64,000 nucleotides of DNA from UBA1672 sp050633325. Its GTDB lineage: Bacteria; Pseudomonadota; Alphaproteobacteria; Micavibrionales; Micavibrionaceae. The DNA is taken from positions 62,001 to 126,000 of the forward strand of contig JBOEGH010000007.1 in assembly GCA_050633325.1 (NCBI GenBank). The letters are read 5' to 3'. Positions 7,900 to 16,898 of the stretch are shown here, one piece after another. The notes beneath the pieces were generated by a model that was given only the letters and a program-made list of their open reading frames with translations, made no database searches and was not told the DNA's origin. Both the position numbers and the translations under genes were made by a program. Numbering within the stretch: the first letter of the stretch is position 1; every line of letters starts with the position of its first letter.

Positions 7900-10359
7900 T
7901 TACTGAACAACACGATCTTCTTCAATAATTTCAAAGCATTCAATGATATCACCTTCTTTAAGGTCATCATATTTCTCAAATGCCATACCACATTCTTGGC
8001 CTTCTTTAACGTCCTTAACTTCTTCTTTGAATCGTTTAAGGGTTTTAAGCATACCTTCATGTATAACCACATCATCACGTAACAAACGAACCTTAGAGCC
8101 ACGCTTAACACTACCTGTTGTAACATCACAACCAGCAATTTTACCAACTTTAGTAATATTAAACACCTGCTTGATTAGTGCCTGACCAATATATTCCTCA
8201 CGAACACTTGGTGGCAACATACCAGTAAGAAGGGCTTTTGCATCATCAATTACATTATAAATGATGTTGTAATAACGAATATCTACTTTTTCTTGATCGG
8301 CAAGGGTACGGGCATTCATGTTTGCACGTACGTTAAATCCAATGATTAATGCGCCTGAAGCATTAGCAAGAATAACATCAGATTCTGTGATACCACCAAC
8401 ACCAGTGTGAAGAACTTGGATTTCGATACCTTCATTTTCTTCTTCCATTTTGGTTAAAGAGCCAGTTATCGCCTCGATTGATCCAAAGACATCTGCACGA
8501 ATAAGAACAGGAAGTTTAGTTACTTCACCAGCTTCACGTTTAGCAAGTATTTGCTCCATCGTTGTACGACCTGTGATAGCTTTTGCTGCCTGTGTTTCTT
8601 TATTTTTACGCTGACGATATTCTGCAATTTCGCGTGCTTTTGACTCTTCTGAGGTAACATTGAATATATCACCGGCAGAAGGAGTAGCATTTGCACCTAG
8701 TATCTCAACAGGTTGACCGGGGATTGCCTCTTTAACGTTATTACCTTTATCGTCGATAATTGCACGAACACGTCCAAATACAGCGCCAGCAACAAACACA
8801 TGTCCGACACGTAATGTACCTTTTTGTATAAGGATAGTGGCAACAGAACCACGACCTTTTTGAAGTTTAGATTCAACAACAAATCCTTGTGCTTCTCTAT
8901 TTGGATTAGCTTTAAGTTCCAATATTTCAGATTGAAGAAGAATGGCTTCTTCCAATTTATCAAGGTTAGTTCTCTGTTTAGCAGATATCTCCACACATTG
9001 AACATCGCCACCCATTTCTTCGATTACTATTTCGTGTTGTAGTAAATCTTGCTTTGCTTTCGTTGGGTTAGCATCAGGTAAATCAATTTTATTGATAGCA
9101 ATAATAATTGGACAACCCGCAGCCTTGGCATGATTAATTGATTCAATAGTCTGTGGCATAATAGAATCACTTGCAGAAATCACAATAACTACAATGTCCG
9201 TTACGTCTGCACCACGTGCGCGCATTTCTGTAAATGCCGCGTGACCAGGTGTGTCTAAGAACGTGATTTTATCACCTGATTGAAGCTCAACTTGATATGC
9301 GCCAATATGCTGTGTAATACCACCAGCTTCTCCTGCTACTACGTCTGTGGCGCGCAAGGCATCCAATAATGAAGTTTTACCATGATCAACATGTCCCATG
9401 ATCGTAACAACAGGGGGGCGAGTGATAAGGTCTTCTTCTTTGTCCTCAATATCATCCAAACCAATTTCAACGTCTGCATCTGTTACACGTTTTACCTTAT
9501 GACCAAATTCTTCAATAAGAAGTTCAGCAGTGTCCGCATCAATTGTTTGCGTACCCGTAGCCATAACACCCATCTTCATAAGTGCTTTAACAACATCTTT
9601 GCTGGCCTCTGCCATACGATTTGAAAGTACTTGAACTGTAATAGTTTCAGGTAAAATAACTTCGCGAACTGACTTTTCCTGCGGTGCTTGGAATGGTTGG
9701 GCTGCAAGACGTGCTTTTTCGCGCATTCTTTTTTGTGCAGCAAGGCTAGGGCCACGATCACGATCATAATCTCTATTAATAGCTTGCGAAACAGTTATTC
9801 TTCCGCCACGACGATCAGCAGTATTACGAGGAGGGGGCTTAGTCGCAGATTTCTTAATTTTATCGCGATAACTCTCAGCCGGTTTACTATCTTCATTAGA
9901 GAAAGTTTTAACACGCTTTGGCTCTTCTTTAGGCACAGTATTCTTTACTACTGGTGTTTCTTCTTTCTTTACAGATTCAGCAGCTTTTTTCTGCTCTGCT
10001 TTTTCTTCTGCTTCAGCGATTTTTCTTCTTGCTTCTTCTTCCTCGGCCTCTTTTGCCTTCTTGTCTTCCAATGTCATAACACGGCGTTTAGGAAGTTCTT
10101 TCTTCTTTGTCTCCCCAGAAAGGGCAGCCTCTAAAGCGCGTGCACGTGCGTCTTTTTCACCAGTAGTTAGTCTGGCATCACCCTTAGCAGCAGCTTTTTC
10201 AGTAGGCGCAACCCTTTTGCGCCTAATTTCAACAGAGACTTTATTTGCAGGCGCACCTGATGATGAAGCACCACCTTTTAGGCTGAGCGTCTTTCCTGAA
10301 AGGCTAAGTGTTTTGCCCGCAGGTTTTGTTTCTTTGTCTTCTACTTTTTTCTCAGTCAT
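7900..10359 (-). CDS. infB: Translation initiation factor IF-2
   Basis: IF-2 is the GTPase that places fMet-tRNA on the 30S subunit and promotes subunit joining. The 819-residue protein has an alphaproteobacterial N-terminus (TLSLSGKTLSLKGG, then KVSVEIRRKRV), a long charged Lys/Glu/Ala linker at about residues 80-200, and an IF2_N region. The GTPase domain starts near residue 318 with GHVDHGKTSLLDAL, DTPGHAAF and NKIDLP. Domains II-IV follow, ending with GQECGMAFEKYDDLKEGDIIE. It lies 81 bases after nusA. The ylxR (DUF448) gene usually found between these two in the class is absent, and the gap is too short to hide it. Confidence 0.97.
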   Translation of the reverse strand: MTEKKVEDKETKPAGKTLSLSGKTLSLKGGASSSGAPANKVSVEIRRKRVAPTEKAAAKGDARLTTGEKDARARALEAALSGETKKKELPKRRVMTLEDKKAKEAEEEEARRKIAEAEEKAEQKKAAESVKKEETPVVKNTVPKEEPKRVKTFSNEDSKPAESYRDKIKKSATKPPPRNTADRRGGRITVSQAINRDYDRDRGPSLAAQKRMREKARLAAQPFQAPQEKSVREVILPETITVQVLSNRMAEASKDVVKALMKMGVMATGTQTIDADTAELLIEEFGHKVKRVTDADVEIGLDDIEDKEEDLITRPPVVTIMGHVDHGKTSLLDALRATDVVAGEAGGITQHIGAYQVELQSGDKITFLDTPGHAAFTEMRARGADVTDIVVIVISASDSIMPQTIESINHAKAAGCPIIIAINKIDLPDANPTKAKQDLLQHEIVIEEMGGDVQCVEISAKQRTNLDKLEEAILLQSEILELKANPNREAQGFVVESKLQKGRGSVATILIQKGTLRVGHVFVAGAVFGRVRAIIDDKGNNVKEAIPGQPVEILGANATPSAGDIFNVTSEESKAREIAEYRQRKNKETQAAKAITGRTTMEQILAKREAGEVTKLPVLIRADVFGSIEAITGSLTKMEEENEGIEIQVLHTGVGGITESDVILANASGALIIGFNVRANMNARTLADQEKVDIRYYNIIYNVIDDAKALLTGMLPPSVREEYIGQALIKQVFNITKVGKIAGCDVTTGSVKRGSKVRLLRDDVVIHEGMLKTLKRFKEEVKDVKEGQECGMAFEKYDDLKEGDIIECFEIIEEDRVVQ

Positions 10360-10440
10360 TAGGTTCGCCTAAAATATTACAGATATAAATATATATTATG
10401 CATAGACTTGTGTAAATCTACGCATAATTTCCAACAGTTA

Positions 10441-11997
10441 TTAGTCCTTAGCATCCGCTTTTGCATTTGCCTCAGCTTCTTCCACAGCCTTCGCAGCTGC
10501 AGCGTCTTCCTCCGCAAACCAGTGCTCACGAGCCTTCATGATAACTGCATTTGCTTCTTTTTCGCTCATCTGGTTTTCACCAAGAAGTTCGACAAGTTCA
10601 TCACCGGCAAGATCAGCTAAATCATCAAGTGTTTTAACACCTTGTTCACCAATTTTCATGATTTGATCAGGACGCAGACCTTCTGCCGTCATTAGGTCGT
10701 CAGCTATACCGAATTCAGATTGCTTTTCCTGAAGTTCGACAGTTTTCTGATTTAACCAATTAATCGCACGCTGTTGAAGTTCGTTAGAGATTTCATCTTC
10801 AAATCCTTCAATTTCGTTCAATTCTTCAATTGGTGTTTCAGCAATTTCTTCAACTGTAGAGAAACCTTCTACTACAAGCAATTGAGCAATAGTATCATCA
10901 ACATCAAGCGCCTCAATGAACAGAGCAGAGCGAGTTGCGAATTCTTCTGTACGGCGTTCTGATTCTTGCTCATCAGTCATAATATCAATATCCCAACCTG
11001 TTAGGATAGATGCTAGACGTACATTCTGTCCACGACGACCAATAGCAAGGCTGAGTTGATCTTCAGGGACAACAACATCCATGTGTTTTTTATCTTCGTC
11101 CAAAACAACTTTTGATACTGCTGCTGGCTGTAGCGCATTAACTACAAATGTCCCCAGATCTTCTGTCCATGGTATAATGTCAATTTTTTCACCGCCAAGC
11201 TCGTTAACAACGGCTTGAACACGACTTCCGCGCATACCAACACATGCACCAACCGGATCAATTGAGTGTTCTCTGGATTGAACAGCGATTTTTGCGCGAC
11301 TACCCGGATCACGTGCGACACCTTTGATCTCAATAATGCCGTCGTAAATTTCAGGGACTTCCTGAGTAAATAATTTAGCCATAAATTCAGGGTGGCTACG
11401 CGACAAGAAGATTTGCGGCCCACGCATTTCTTCACGAACTTCATATATAATTGCACGAACACGGTCATTCACATTTAATGGCTCGCGCGGGATACATTCA
11501 TCACGGCGAATAATACCTTCGGCGCGACCTTGAATGTCAATTGTCGCATTTCCATATTCAACACGTTTAACTACACCGTTAACGATTTCACCAACACGGT
11601 CTTTATATTCTTCATATTGACGTGCGCGTTCTGCTTCACGAACTTTTTGCATAATAACTTGTTTAGCAGTTTGTGCGGCAATACGTCCAAAGTCTAACGG
11701 AGGCAAATCATCTATAAGATATTCGCCTTCTTCTGCGTCTGGCTTGATACGAGAAGCTTGGTTTATTGTTAATTGCGCAACTTCATTTTCAATTTCAAAA
11801 TCATTGGCAACCACTTCACGATAACGTTTTAACTCAATATCACCGCTTCCACGATTGATTTGCGCACGAATGTCTTGTTCATGTCCATATTTGGAACGAC
11901 CTGCTTTTTGGATCGCTTCTTCCATCGCTTCTAAAACGATTTCACGATCTATATTCTTCTCACGGGCCACCATATCTGCGACTTGCAACAATTCCAT
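10441..11997 (-). CDS. nusA: Transcription termination/antitermination factor NusA
   Basis: NusA binds RNA polymerase and controls pausing, termination and antitermination. The 518 residues show the N-terminal polymerase-binding domain (MELLQVADMVAREKNIDRE), an S1 domain at about 130-200 (VGEIVNGVVKRVEYGNATID), and two KH domains about 230-350 (GVARDPGSRAKIAVQS; GACVGMRGSRVQAVV; LAIGRRGQNVRLA). Two helix-hairpin-helix acidic repeats follow, the C-terminal extension typical of proteobacteria. The Ala/Glu/Lys-rich tail is usual. It starts 10 bases after rimP and shares its operon. Confidence 0.97.
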   Translation of the reverse strand: MELLQVADMVAREKNIDREIVLEAMEEAIQKAGRSKYGHEQDIRAQINRGSGDIELKRYREVVANDFEIENEVAQLTINQASRIKPDAEEGEYLIDDLPPLDFGRIAAQTAKQVIMQKVREAERARQYEEYKDRVGEIVNGVVKRVEYGNATIDIQGRAEGIIRRDECIPREPLNVNDRVRAIIYEVREEMRGPQIFLSRSHPEFMAKLFTQEVPEIYDGIIEIKGVARDPGSRAKIAVQSREHSIDPVGACVGMRGSRVQAVVNELGGEKIDIIPWTEDLGTFVVNALQPAAVSKVVLDEDKKHMDVVVPEDQLSLAIGRRGQNVRLASILTGWDIDIMTDEQESERRTEEFATRSALFIEALDVDDTIAQLLVVEGFSTVEEIAETPIEELNEIEGFEDEISNELQQRAINWLNQKTVELQEKQSEFGIADDLMTAEGLRPDQIMKIGEQGVKTLDDLADLAGDELVELLGENQMSEKEANAVIMKAREHWFAEEDAAAAKAVEEAEANAKADAKD

Positions 11998-12007
11998 TTT
12001 CTATCTC

Positions 12008-12505
12008 CTAAAGATTTGCTGTAGCTTTAATTAGTTCATCAGTTAAAACAAGTTTTGCTTGCGCCAATGAGGGATAGGGGATTTGTACATCACCAGTATC
12101 CGTAGTCACAAGTATATTATTGTCTTCTATTCCATTTAATACACCGCGATAACGTTTTTGTCCGTTTTCTGCAGGTGTAAGTGTTTCAATTTTTATTTCA
12201 AAGCCTTTATAGCGGTCAAACTCATCCTCACGTATAAGCATGCGATCTATACCGGGAGAGCTAACCTCTAATCTATAAGCACCATTAATAGGGTCTTCTA
12301 CGTCCATCACCGCAGATATAGCACGGCTTATCTTTGCCGCATCGTCAACCAAAAGGTTATTCGTTTTAATGTCTTCTGCCATAATTTGAACAAGTGATGA
12401 CCCGTCTTCTCCAGAAATTTTAATACGATGAAAGGTAAGGCCCAGATCCTCGATCACTGGTATTACTATTTTCGCAATTTTTTCTTCTAGTGGCGTATAT
12501 CGCAT
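12008..12505 (-). CDS. rimP: Ribosome maturation factor RimP
   Basis: RimP assists assembly of the 30S central pseudoknot region. The 165-residue protein has the family hallmarks VIPVIEDLGLTFHRIKI near the N-terminus, and YRLEVSSPGIDRMLIREDEF about residues 80-99, the signature block of the family. It is followed by a C-terminal SH3-like domain (RYRGVLNGIEDNNILV). It is the first gene of the leftward rimP-nusA-infB-rbfA-truB-rpsO operon. A terminator-like hairpin lies only 36 bases before its start codon, which may end the trmB transcript or act in the leader. Confidence 0.93.
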   Translation of the reverse strand: MRYTPLEEKIAKIVIPVIEDLGLTFHRIKISGEDGSSLVQIMAEDIKTNNLLVDDAAKISRAISAVMDVEDPINGAYRLEVSSPGIDRMLIREDEFDRYKGFEIKIETLTPAENGQKRYRGVLNGIEDNNILVTTDTGDVQIPYPSLAQAKLVLTDELIKATANL

Positions 12506-12540
12506 TTAAAATCCTAATAATGTAGATCCGATTAAGTAAT

Positions 12541-12570
12541 AAAAAAGGCGGCTTCTTTGTGAGCCACCGT
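12541..12570 (-). terminator. Terminator between trmB and rimP
   Basis: On the minus strand GGTGGCT (12568-12562) pairs with AGCCGCC (12553-12547), with one G-U pair, and is followed by TTTTTT (12546-12541). It lies downstream of trmB but only 36 bases upstream of the rimP start, so it could end the metK-trmB transcript or act as an attenuator in a rimP leader. The repeated ATCGGAT element flanking it (near 12518 and 12577) could extend the stem. Confidence 0.75.
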
Positions 12571-12631
12571 CTTTAAGATCGGATATTTGCCTGTTTTATA
12601 CGCTCAACACGTTTGAAATGCAAGATGTTTA

Positions 12632-13363
12632 TTAGTTTCTTTCAAAAAACATATAAACCATTTTCTTTGCGCCTTTTGCACCTTTTTCTTCGTATCTGGT
12701 TGTTATCCAATCTTCAGGTGGTGTATAGAAGTCACTTTTATGACTTGCTGTCCAGTTAAACGATGGATGGTGTGATGCTTGAGTGCACATCCATTCAGCC
12801 AGGTTTTCTACATCAGTAGTTAAAACCAACTGCCCGCCAGGCTTAAGTATTTTTGCAAAAACATCCAAATTAGATTGATTAATTATACGGCGTTTATGGT
12901 GACGTTTCTTATGCCATGGATCAGGGTTCAACACATATATACCGTCAATACTGCTTGGCTTAACTGATCGTGCGATAATCATCCCGTCATCCATAACAAC
13001 ACGGACATTATCATTTTCATTATCTGATTCTTGAAGATTCATTAAGAATGCAGACATTCCACCAATAAAAGGCTCAGCCCCGAGATATCCCGTTTCAGGA
13101 TTGTCACGCATAAGTGTGGCTAAATGCTCACCATAACCGAATCCAATTTCTAACCAGTAATTAGAATAAGAACGCCCAAGTATTTCCGCGGGTGATATGT
13201 CGTGCTCTAATGAAAGATTAGTTTCAGCTATCTCAATTTTTGGTAATAACTCATCAAGTATATTTGTACGCAAAGGGGAGGTTGATCGTCCCTGTCTGCG
13301 GCCAAAAAAACTCCGCTCATAATTGGCGGAGTTTTGTCTTGGAATATGTGGCTTACGAGGCAA
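12632..13363 (-). CDS. trmB: tRNA (guanine-N7)-methyltransferase TrmB
   Basis: TrmB uses S-adenosylmethionine to make m7G46 in tRNA variable loops. The 243 residues contain the Rossmann methyltransferase core: YWLEIGFGYGEHLATL near residues 70-85 (SAM-binding), YLGAEPFIGGM, and VLNPDPWHKKRHHKRRIIN around residues 150-168, a hallmark motif of the family. The end has TRYEEKGAKGAKKMVYMFF. It starts 5 bases after metK, so the SAM-making enzyme and a SAM-using enzyme are co-transcribed, an arrangement common in this class. Confidence 0.96.
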   Translation of the reverse strand: MPRKPHIPRQNSANYERSFFGRRQGRSTSPLRTNILDELLPKIEIAETNLSLEHDISPAEILGRSYSNYWLEIGFGYGEHLATLMRDNPETGYLGAEPFIGGMSAFLMNLQESDNENDNVRVVMDDGMIIARSVKPSSIDGIYVLNPDPWHKKRHHKRRIINQSNLDVFAKILKPGGQLVLTTDVENLAEWMCTQASHHPSFNWTASHKSDFYTPPEDWITTRYEEKGAKGAKKMVYMFFERN

Positions 13364-13368
13364 CAGGA

Positions 13369-14553
13369 TTACCCAAGGATACGTTGTAATTCAGCCACAA
13401 GATCTGTCTTTTCCCATGAGAAACCACCATCTTCAGTTGGTGTGCGGCCAAAGTGACCATATGCCGCTGTGCGTTCATAAATTGGTCTGTTAAGCTTTAA
13501 GTGCTCACGAATACCGCGCGGGCGCAGGTCAACAAGACTTTGTAGCGCATCAACAATTACTGTTTCAGGTGCGGTACCTGTACCATGTGTGTTTAGGTAA
13601 ACTGAAATTGGTTTAGATACACCAATCGCATATGAAAGCTGTATCGTACAACCCTCCGCATATCCCGCAGCAACTACGTTTTTCGCAAGATAACGAGCCG
13701 CGTATGCAGCAGAACGGTCAACCTTTGTACAGTCTTTACCAGAGAATGCACCACCACCATGAGGAGCGGCACCACCATATGTATCAACGATAATTTTACG
13801 TCCTGTTAATCCACAGTCACCAACTGGCCCACCAATAACAAAACGACCAGTAGGGTTAACATATAGCTCTTCTTCAGGAACATCCCAGCCCTCTGGAAGA
13901 ACGCTTTTAATATATGGACGAACTAAATCTTTAACATCATCTTGGCTTAAACCTTCTGCGTGTTGTGTTGAAACAACAACAGACTTAACACCTACAGGTT
14001 TGTCATCTTTATATTCCAGTGTTACCTGAGACTTTGAATCAGGCTCTATCCCTTTAAGGATACCTGCATGGCGGTCTTCTGCCATACGACGAAGTATTGA
14101 ATGTGAATAATGTAAAGGAGCAGGCATAAGAGCATCTGTTTCCTTACATGCGTAACCAAACATAATACCTTGGTCACCAGCACCTTCGTCTTTGTCGACA
14201 CCAGTTCCTTCATCAACACCTTGTGCGATATCAACTGACTGTGAGTGTAGCTTTACATCTACATCTACAGTTTTCCAGTTGAATCCTTCTTGTTCATAGC
14301 CGATAGCTTTAATTGCATCACGTGCAGCTTGCTCAATCTTTTCTTTTGTAACACTGTCAGGGCCACGAGTTTCACCAGCGATAACAACGCTATCAGTAGT
14401 AACCAAAGTTTCACATGCAACGCGCGACTGGTTATCAGCAGCCATATAAAGGTCTACTACCGCATCAGAAATACGGTCACAAATCTTATCTGGATGACCC
14501 TCAGATACTGATTCACTGGTAAAAATATAGTCTGTTAATGTCTTTTGTTGCAT
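13369..14553 (-). CDS. metK: S-adenosylmethionine synthetase
   Basis: MetK makes SAM from methionine and ATP. The 394-residue protein holds the catalytic-site motifs FTSESVSEGHPDKICD at the start, GAGDQGIMFGYA in the middle and GGGAFSGKDCTKVDRSAAY later. I chose ATG 14553 because an AGGA motif lies about 6 bases upstream and homologues begin near this point; ATG 14574 would add seven residues. The leader between the preceding terminator and the start (14554-14633) shows no recognisable SAM riboswitch by eye. Confidence 0.96.
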   Translation of the reverse strand: MQQKTLTDYIFTSESVSEGHPDKICDRISDAVVDLYMAADNQSRVACETLVTTDSVVIAGETRGPDSVTKEKIEQAARDAIKAIGYEQEGFNWKTVDVDVKLHSQSVDIAQGVDEGTGVDKDEGAGDQGIMFGYACKETDALMPAPLHYSHSILRRMAEDRHAGILKGIEPDSKSQVTLEYKDDKPVGVKSVVVSTQHAEGLSQDDVKDLVRPYIKSVLPEGWDVPEEELYVNPTGRFVIGGPVGDCGLTGRKIIVDTYGGAAPHGGGAFSGKDCTKVDRSAAYAARYLAKNVVAAGYAEGCTIQLSYAIGVSKPISVYLNTHGTGTAPETVIVDALQSLVDLRPRGIREHLKLNRPIYERTAAYGHFGRTPTEDGGFSWEKTDLVAELQRILG

Positions 14554-14625
14554 AGCTTGTCCTGAATATGGCATTATTTTGCTCGTCTTAATTAAATTAC
14601 TTTATTTACAAAGTAGAACCCTAAA

Positions 14626-14652
14626 GCAAAAAAAAGGCTTTATTCAAGCCTT
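14626..14652 (-). terminator. Terminator after the XRE regulator gene
   Basis: AAGGCTT (14634-14640) and AAGCCTT (14646-14652) form a 7-bp stem with a 5-base loop. On the minus strand it is followed by a run of eight or more T. It lies 18 bases past the regulator's stop codon and before metK, so metK probably has its own promoter in the 14554-14630 stretch. Confidence 0.78.
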
Positions 14653-14670
14653 AATGTTAAAATTTATGAT

Positions 14671-15135
14671 TTAGCCAGCATTTTTTACCATTGACTTGAT
14701 AAATTTCAGTATATCAAGTCTGGTTTTCTTATCCTCTATTGAATAATAAGTTCGAATAAGATCAAGAGTTTCCTTTTTAGAAAATATGTCTTCTGGTATA
14801 TTGTTTGCCTGTTTAACTGATGTGGGCTCACCAAATGATTCTTGTGAATTATCCGACATACCAGCTGGCGTATTTGAATTTGAACTTGGTCTTTCTAGTC
14901 CCTCGTAAAAATAATCAATAGATACGTCTAATATTTTGCTAAAGCTAAATAAACGACTAGCGCTAACTCTGTTTGTTCCACGTTCGTATTTTTGAACTTG
15001 CTGGAATGTAACACCTATATATTCTGCTAACTTCTCTTGGCTTAAACCAAGAAGCGTTCTTCTGCTTCTTAACTGCTTACCAACATGCTTATCAACAGTA
15101 TCGGGTATTCCTTTTGTTTTTCTTATATTTTCCAT
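14671..15135 (-). CDS. XRE-family helix-turn-helix regulator
   Basis: A 154-residue DNA-binding protein with a classical HTH_3 domain at about residues 18-75: VGKQLRSRRTLLGLSQEKLA, EYIGVTFQQVQKYERGTNRV and SRLFSFSKILDVSIDYFY. A Ser/Asn-rich linker (about 80-110) precedes a short helical tail (ETLDLIRTYYSIEDKKTRLD) that resembles the C-terminus of many alphaproteobacterial XRE regulators. A regulator of this type is commonly found between lnt and metK in the class. Its targets are unknown. The 150-base gap upstream to lnt probably holds its promoter. Confidence 0.88.
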   Translation of the reverse strand: MENIRKTKGIPDTVDKHVGKQLRSRRTLLGLSQEKLAEYIGVTFQQVQKYERGTNRVSASRLFSFSKILDVSIDYFYEGLERPSSNSNTPAGMSDNSQESFGEPTSVKQANNIPEDIFSKKETLDLIRTYYSIEDKKTRLDILKFIKSMVKNAG

Positions 15136-15285
15136 GAATCTGACTTGTACTTTGTTTCTCTATAATTCAATAATCTTAATAACATTCGTTCGTATGTATT
15201 AAAAAGTTAACACTACTTACAACGAGAGTACTCAAGTATGCAACAGACCTTAAGTATATAATTAATAATATATTCAACGCATGCT

Positions 15286-16851
15286 TTATTTTTCCGTTAA
15301 TTTTCTATGTAAAACACTGTTTTTAATTATATTTATATATAGTAGGAATATAGTACAAAATGTTATCAAAAACCAAATAATCGTCATTTCTATATTCTTT
15401 TGAATAGAATCACTACTGATTCGGCGTGGTAATTTGTGTAAATATACTCTTTCATCTAATAGAACTTCTGGAAGTATACTATAACCTAAAGGAGTAATAA
15501 TTGCACTTATGCCAGTATTGGCACTTCTTATCAAGGGGGTAGATGATTCTATTGCTCTGAACTTCGCTTGAACCAAATGTTGATAAGGGCCTGAGCTTTT
15601 ACCATACCAACCATCATTTGTTACATTTAGCAAAACATCAGGAGTGGTTTTAATATTGCTGATAATAGGGAATATAACCTCATAGCAAATAAAGGGTAAG
15701 AAATTTAACCCTTCCGGAGTTTTAAATGCATGGTGGTTTGAACCTTCTTTAAATCCTGAGAAACCTACAATTGGTGATATGTTTAAAATATCATCAAATG
15801 GCATGTACTCGCCAAAAGGAACTAGGTGATGTTTATCATATGTGTTTATAATTTCTGCGTTATCATTAAATACTATTATACTGTTATAGTACTCTTCTTG
15901 TTCACCGTTGTAACGTAAAGCACCGGTTATTAAGTAGGCTTCACCATCATAGCTGCTTAGCATATGTTTAATATTATTTCTTGCCCATGGTGTGTCGATT
16001 ACATCCTGTGACATCGCTGTTTCAGGCCATATAATATAATGTATTGAAGGTTTGGAACTATCTGCATTAAGATTATCAGCTTTACTAGCTCTATAGTAAG
16101 ATAAGTTCAGCTGCTTCTTAAAGTTTTTGGCTCTGTTTTCCGGTTTCCACTTTTCACTCTGCTTAATATTGGGCTGTATTACTACTATGTTGTAGTTATC
16201 ATGATACTTAATAGGGTTGGCATTTATACGGTAAACTCCATACATGTATGCGCTAATTATACTTACGCTAATTATAGCGGAGAATATCAGTTTATGATTT
16301 TTCTTATGTTGGGATATTATAAGAAACCCTGGAGAACATGCCCAAAATATAGTGATAAGTGTTAATAAATATATAGAAGATATAGATGCAGTTTGAGCAA
16401 TAGGCAGAATATCAATCCAACTATAGCCGTATAAGTTCCAAGGAAATCCAGTTAATAAATGGCCACGAGCATATTCTGATATAAACAGACAAGTAACAAA
16501 GCCTATATAAGACGCTACATTATTGATATCTTTATATAGACGCTTATATGCATAGCATCCAATGGCAGTGAATAATGAAAGTACTATGGGCAACCCAGAA
16601 ACAGCAAAGGGCCAAGCCCAATAATATGGATTATCTTCGATAAGCAGAGCATTTCCAACCCAAGCCAAGCTAAAGCCAAAATACCCAAGCGAGAATATAA
16701 ACCCTGATAACGATGCATCAAACGGTGTTTTTGACTTTGTAATATTAATATAGATGTAGCTTAGGCTGATAAACAATATAGGCCAAAAGTTAATTGGCGC
16801 CATAGACAACGATAAAAAAGACCCAAAAAATAAGGTAATTAGATTCTTCAT
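15286..16851 (-). CDS. lnt: Apolipoprotein N-acyltransferase
   Basis: Lnt adds the third acyl chain to the N-terminal cysteine of lipoproteins at the periplasmic face of the inner membrane. The 521-residue protein starts with about six membrane segments (residues 1-200) and then has a nitrilase-like domain. Its Glu-Lys-Cys triad falls in IIWPETAMSQD (Glu near 278), KHHLVPFGEYMPF (Lys near 338) and FICYEVIFP (Cys near 388), close to the numbers in E. coli. A final membrane segment (about 490-512) closes the protein. It is notably AT-rich and Ile-rich. It follows corC in the leftward cluster. Confidence 0.94.
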   Translation of the reverse strand: MKNLITLFFGSFLSLSMAPINFWPILFISLSYIYINITKSKTPFDASLSGFIFSLGYFGFSLAWVGNALLIEDNPYYWAWPFAVSGLPIVLSLFTAIGCYAYKRLYKDINNVASYIGFVTCLFISEYARGHLLTGFPWNLYGYSWIDILPIAQTASISSIYLLTLITIFWACSPGFLIISQHKKNHKLIFSAIISVSIISAYMYGVYRINANPIKYHDNYNIVVIQPNIKQSEKWKPENRAKNFKKQLNLSYYRASKADNLNADSSKPSIHYIIWPETAMSQDVIDTPWARNNIKHMLSSYDGEAYLITGALRYNGEQEEYYNSIIVFNDNAEIINTYDKHHLVPFGEYMPFDDILNISPIVGFSGFKEGSNHHAFKTPEGLNFLPFICYEVIFPIISNIKTTPDVLLNVTNDGWYGKSSGPYQHLVQAKFRAIESSTPLIRSANTGISAIITPLGYSILPEVLLDERVYLHKLPRRISSDSIQKNIEMTIIWFLITFCTIFLLYINIIKNSVLHRKLTEK

Positions 16852-16898
16852 AATGATTATTATGCGCCTTGTGCTTTATAGGTAACTATTAATTAGGG

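Noticed and set aside
9688..10134. 148-codon frame on the + strand opposite infB
   Set aside because: The Phe/Ser/Cys-rich product is the antisense of the Lys/Glu/Ala-rich IF-2 linker, a common artefact.
14554..14633. Possible SAM or SAM/SAH riboswitch before metK
   Set aside because: The stretch is short and AT-rich and shows none of the conserved cores I could recognise; only the preceding terminator is supported.
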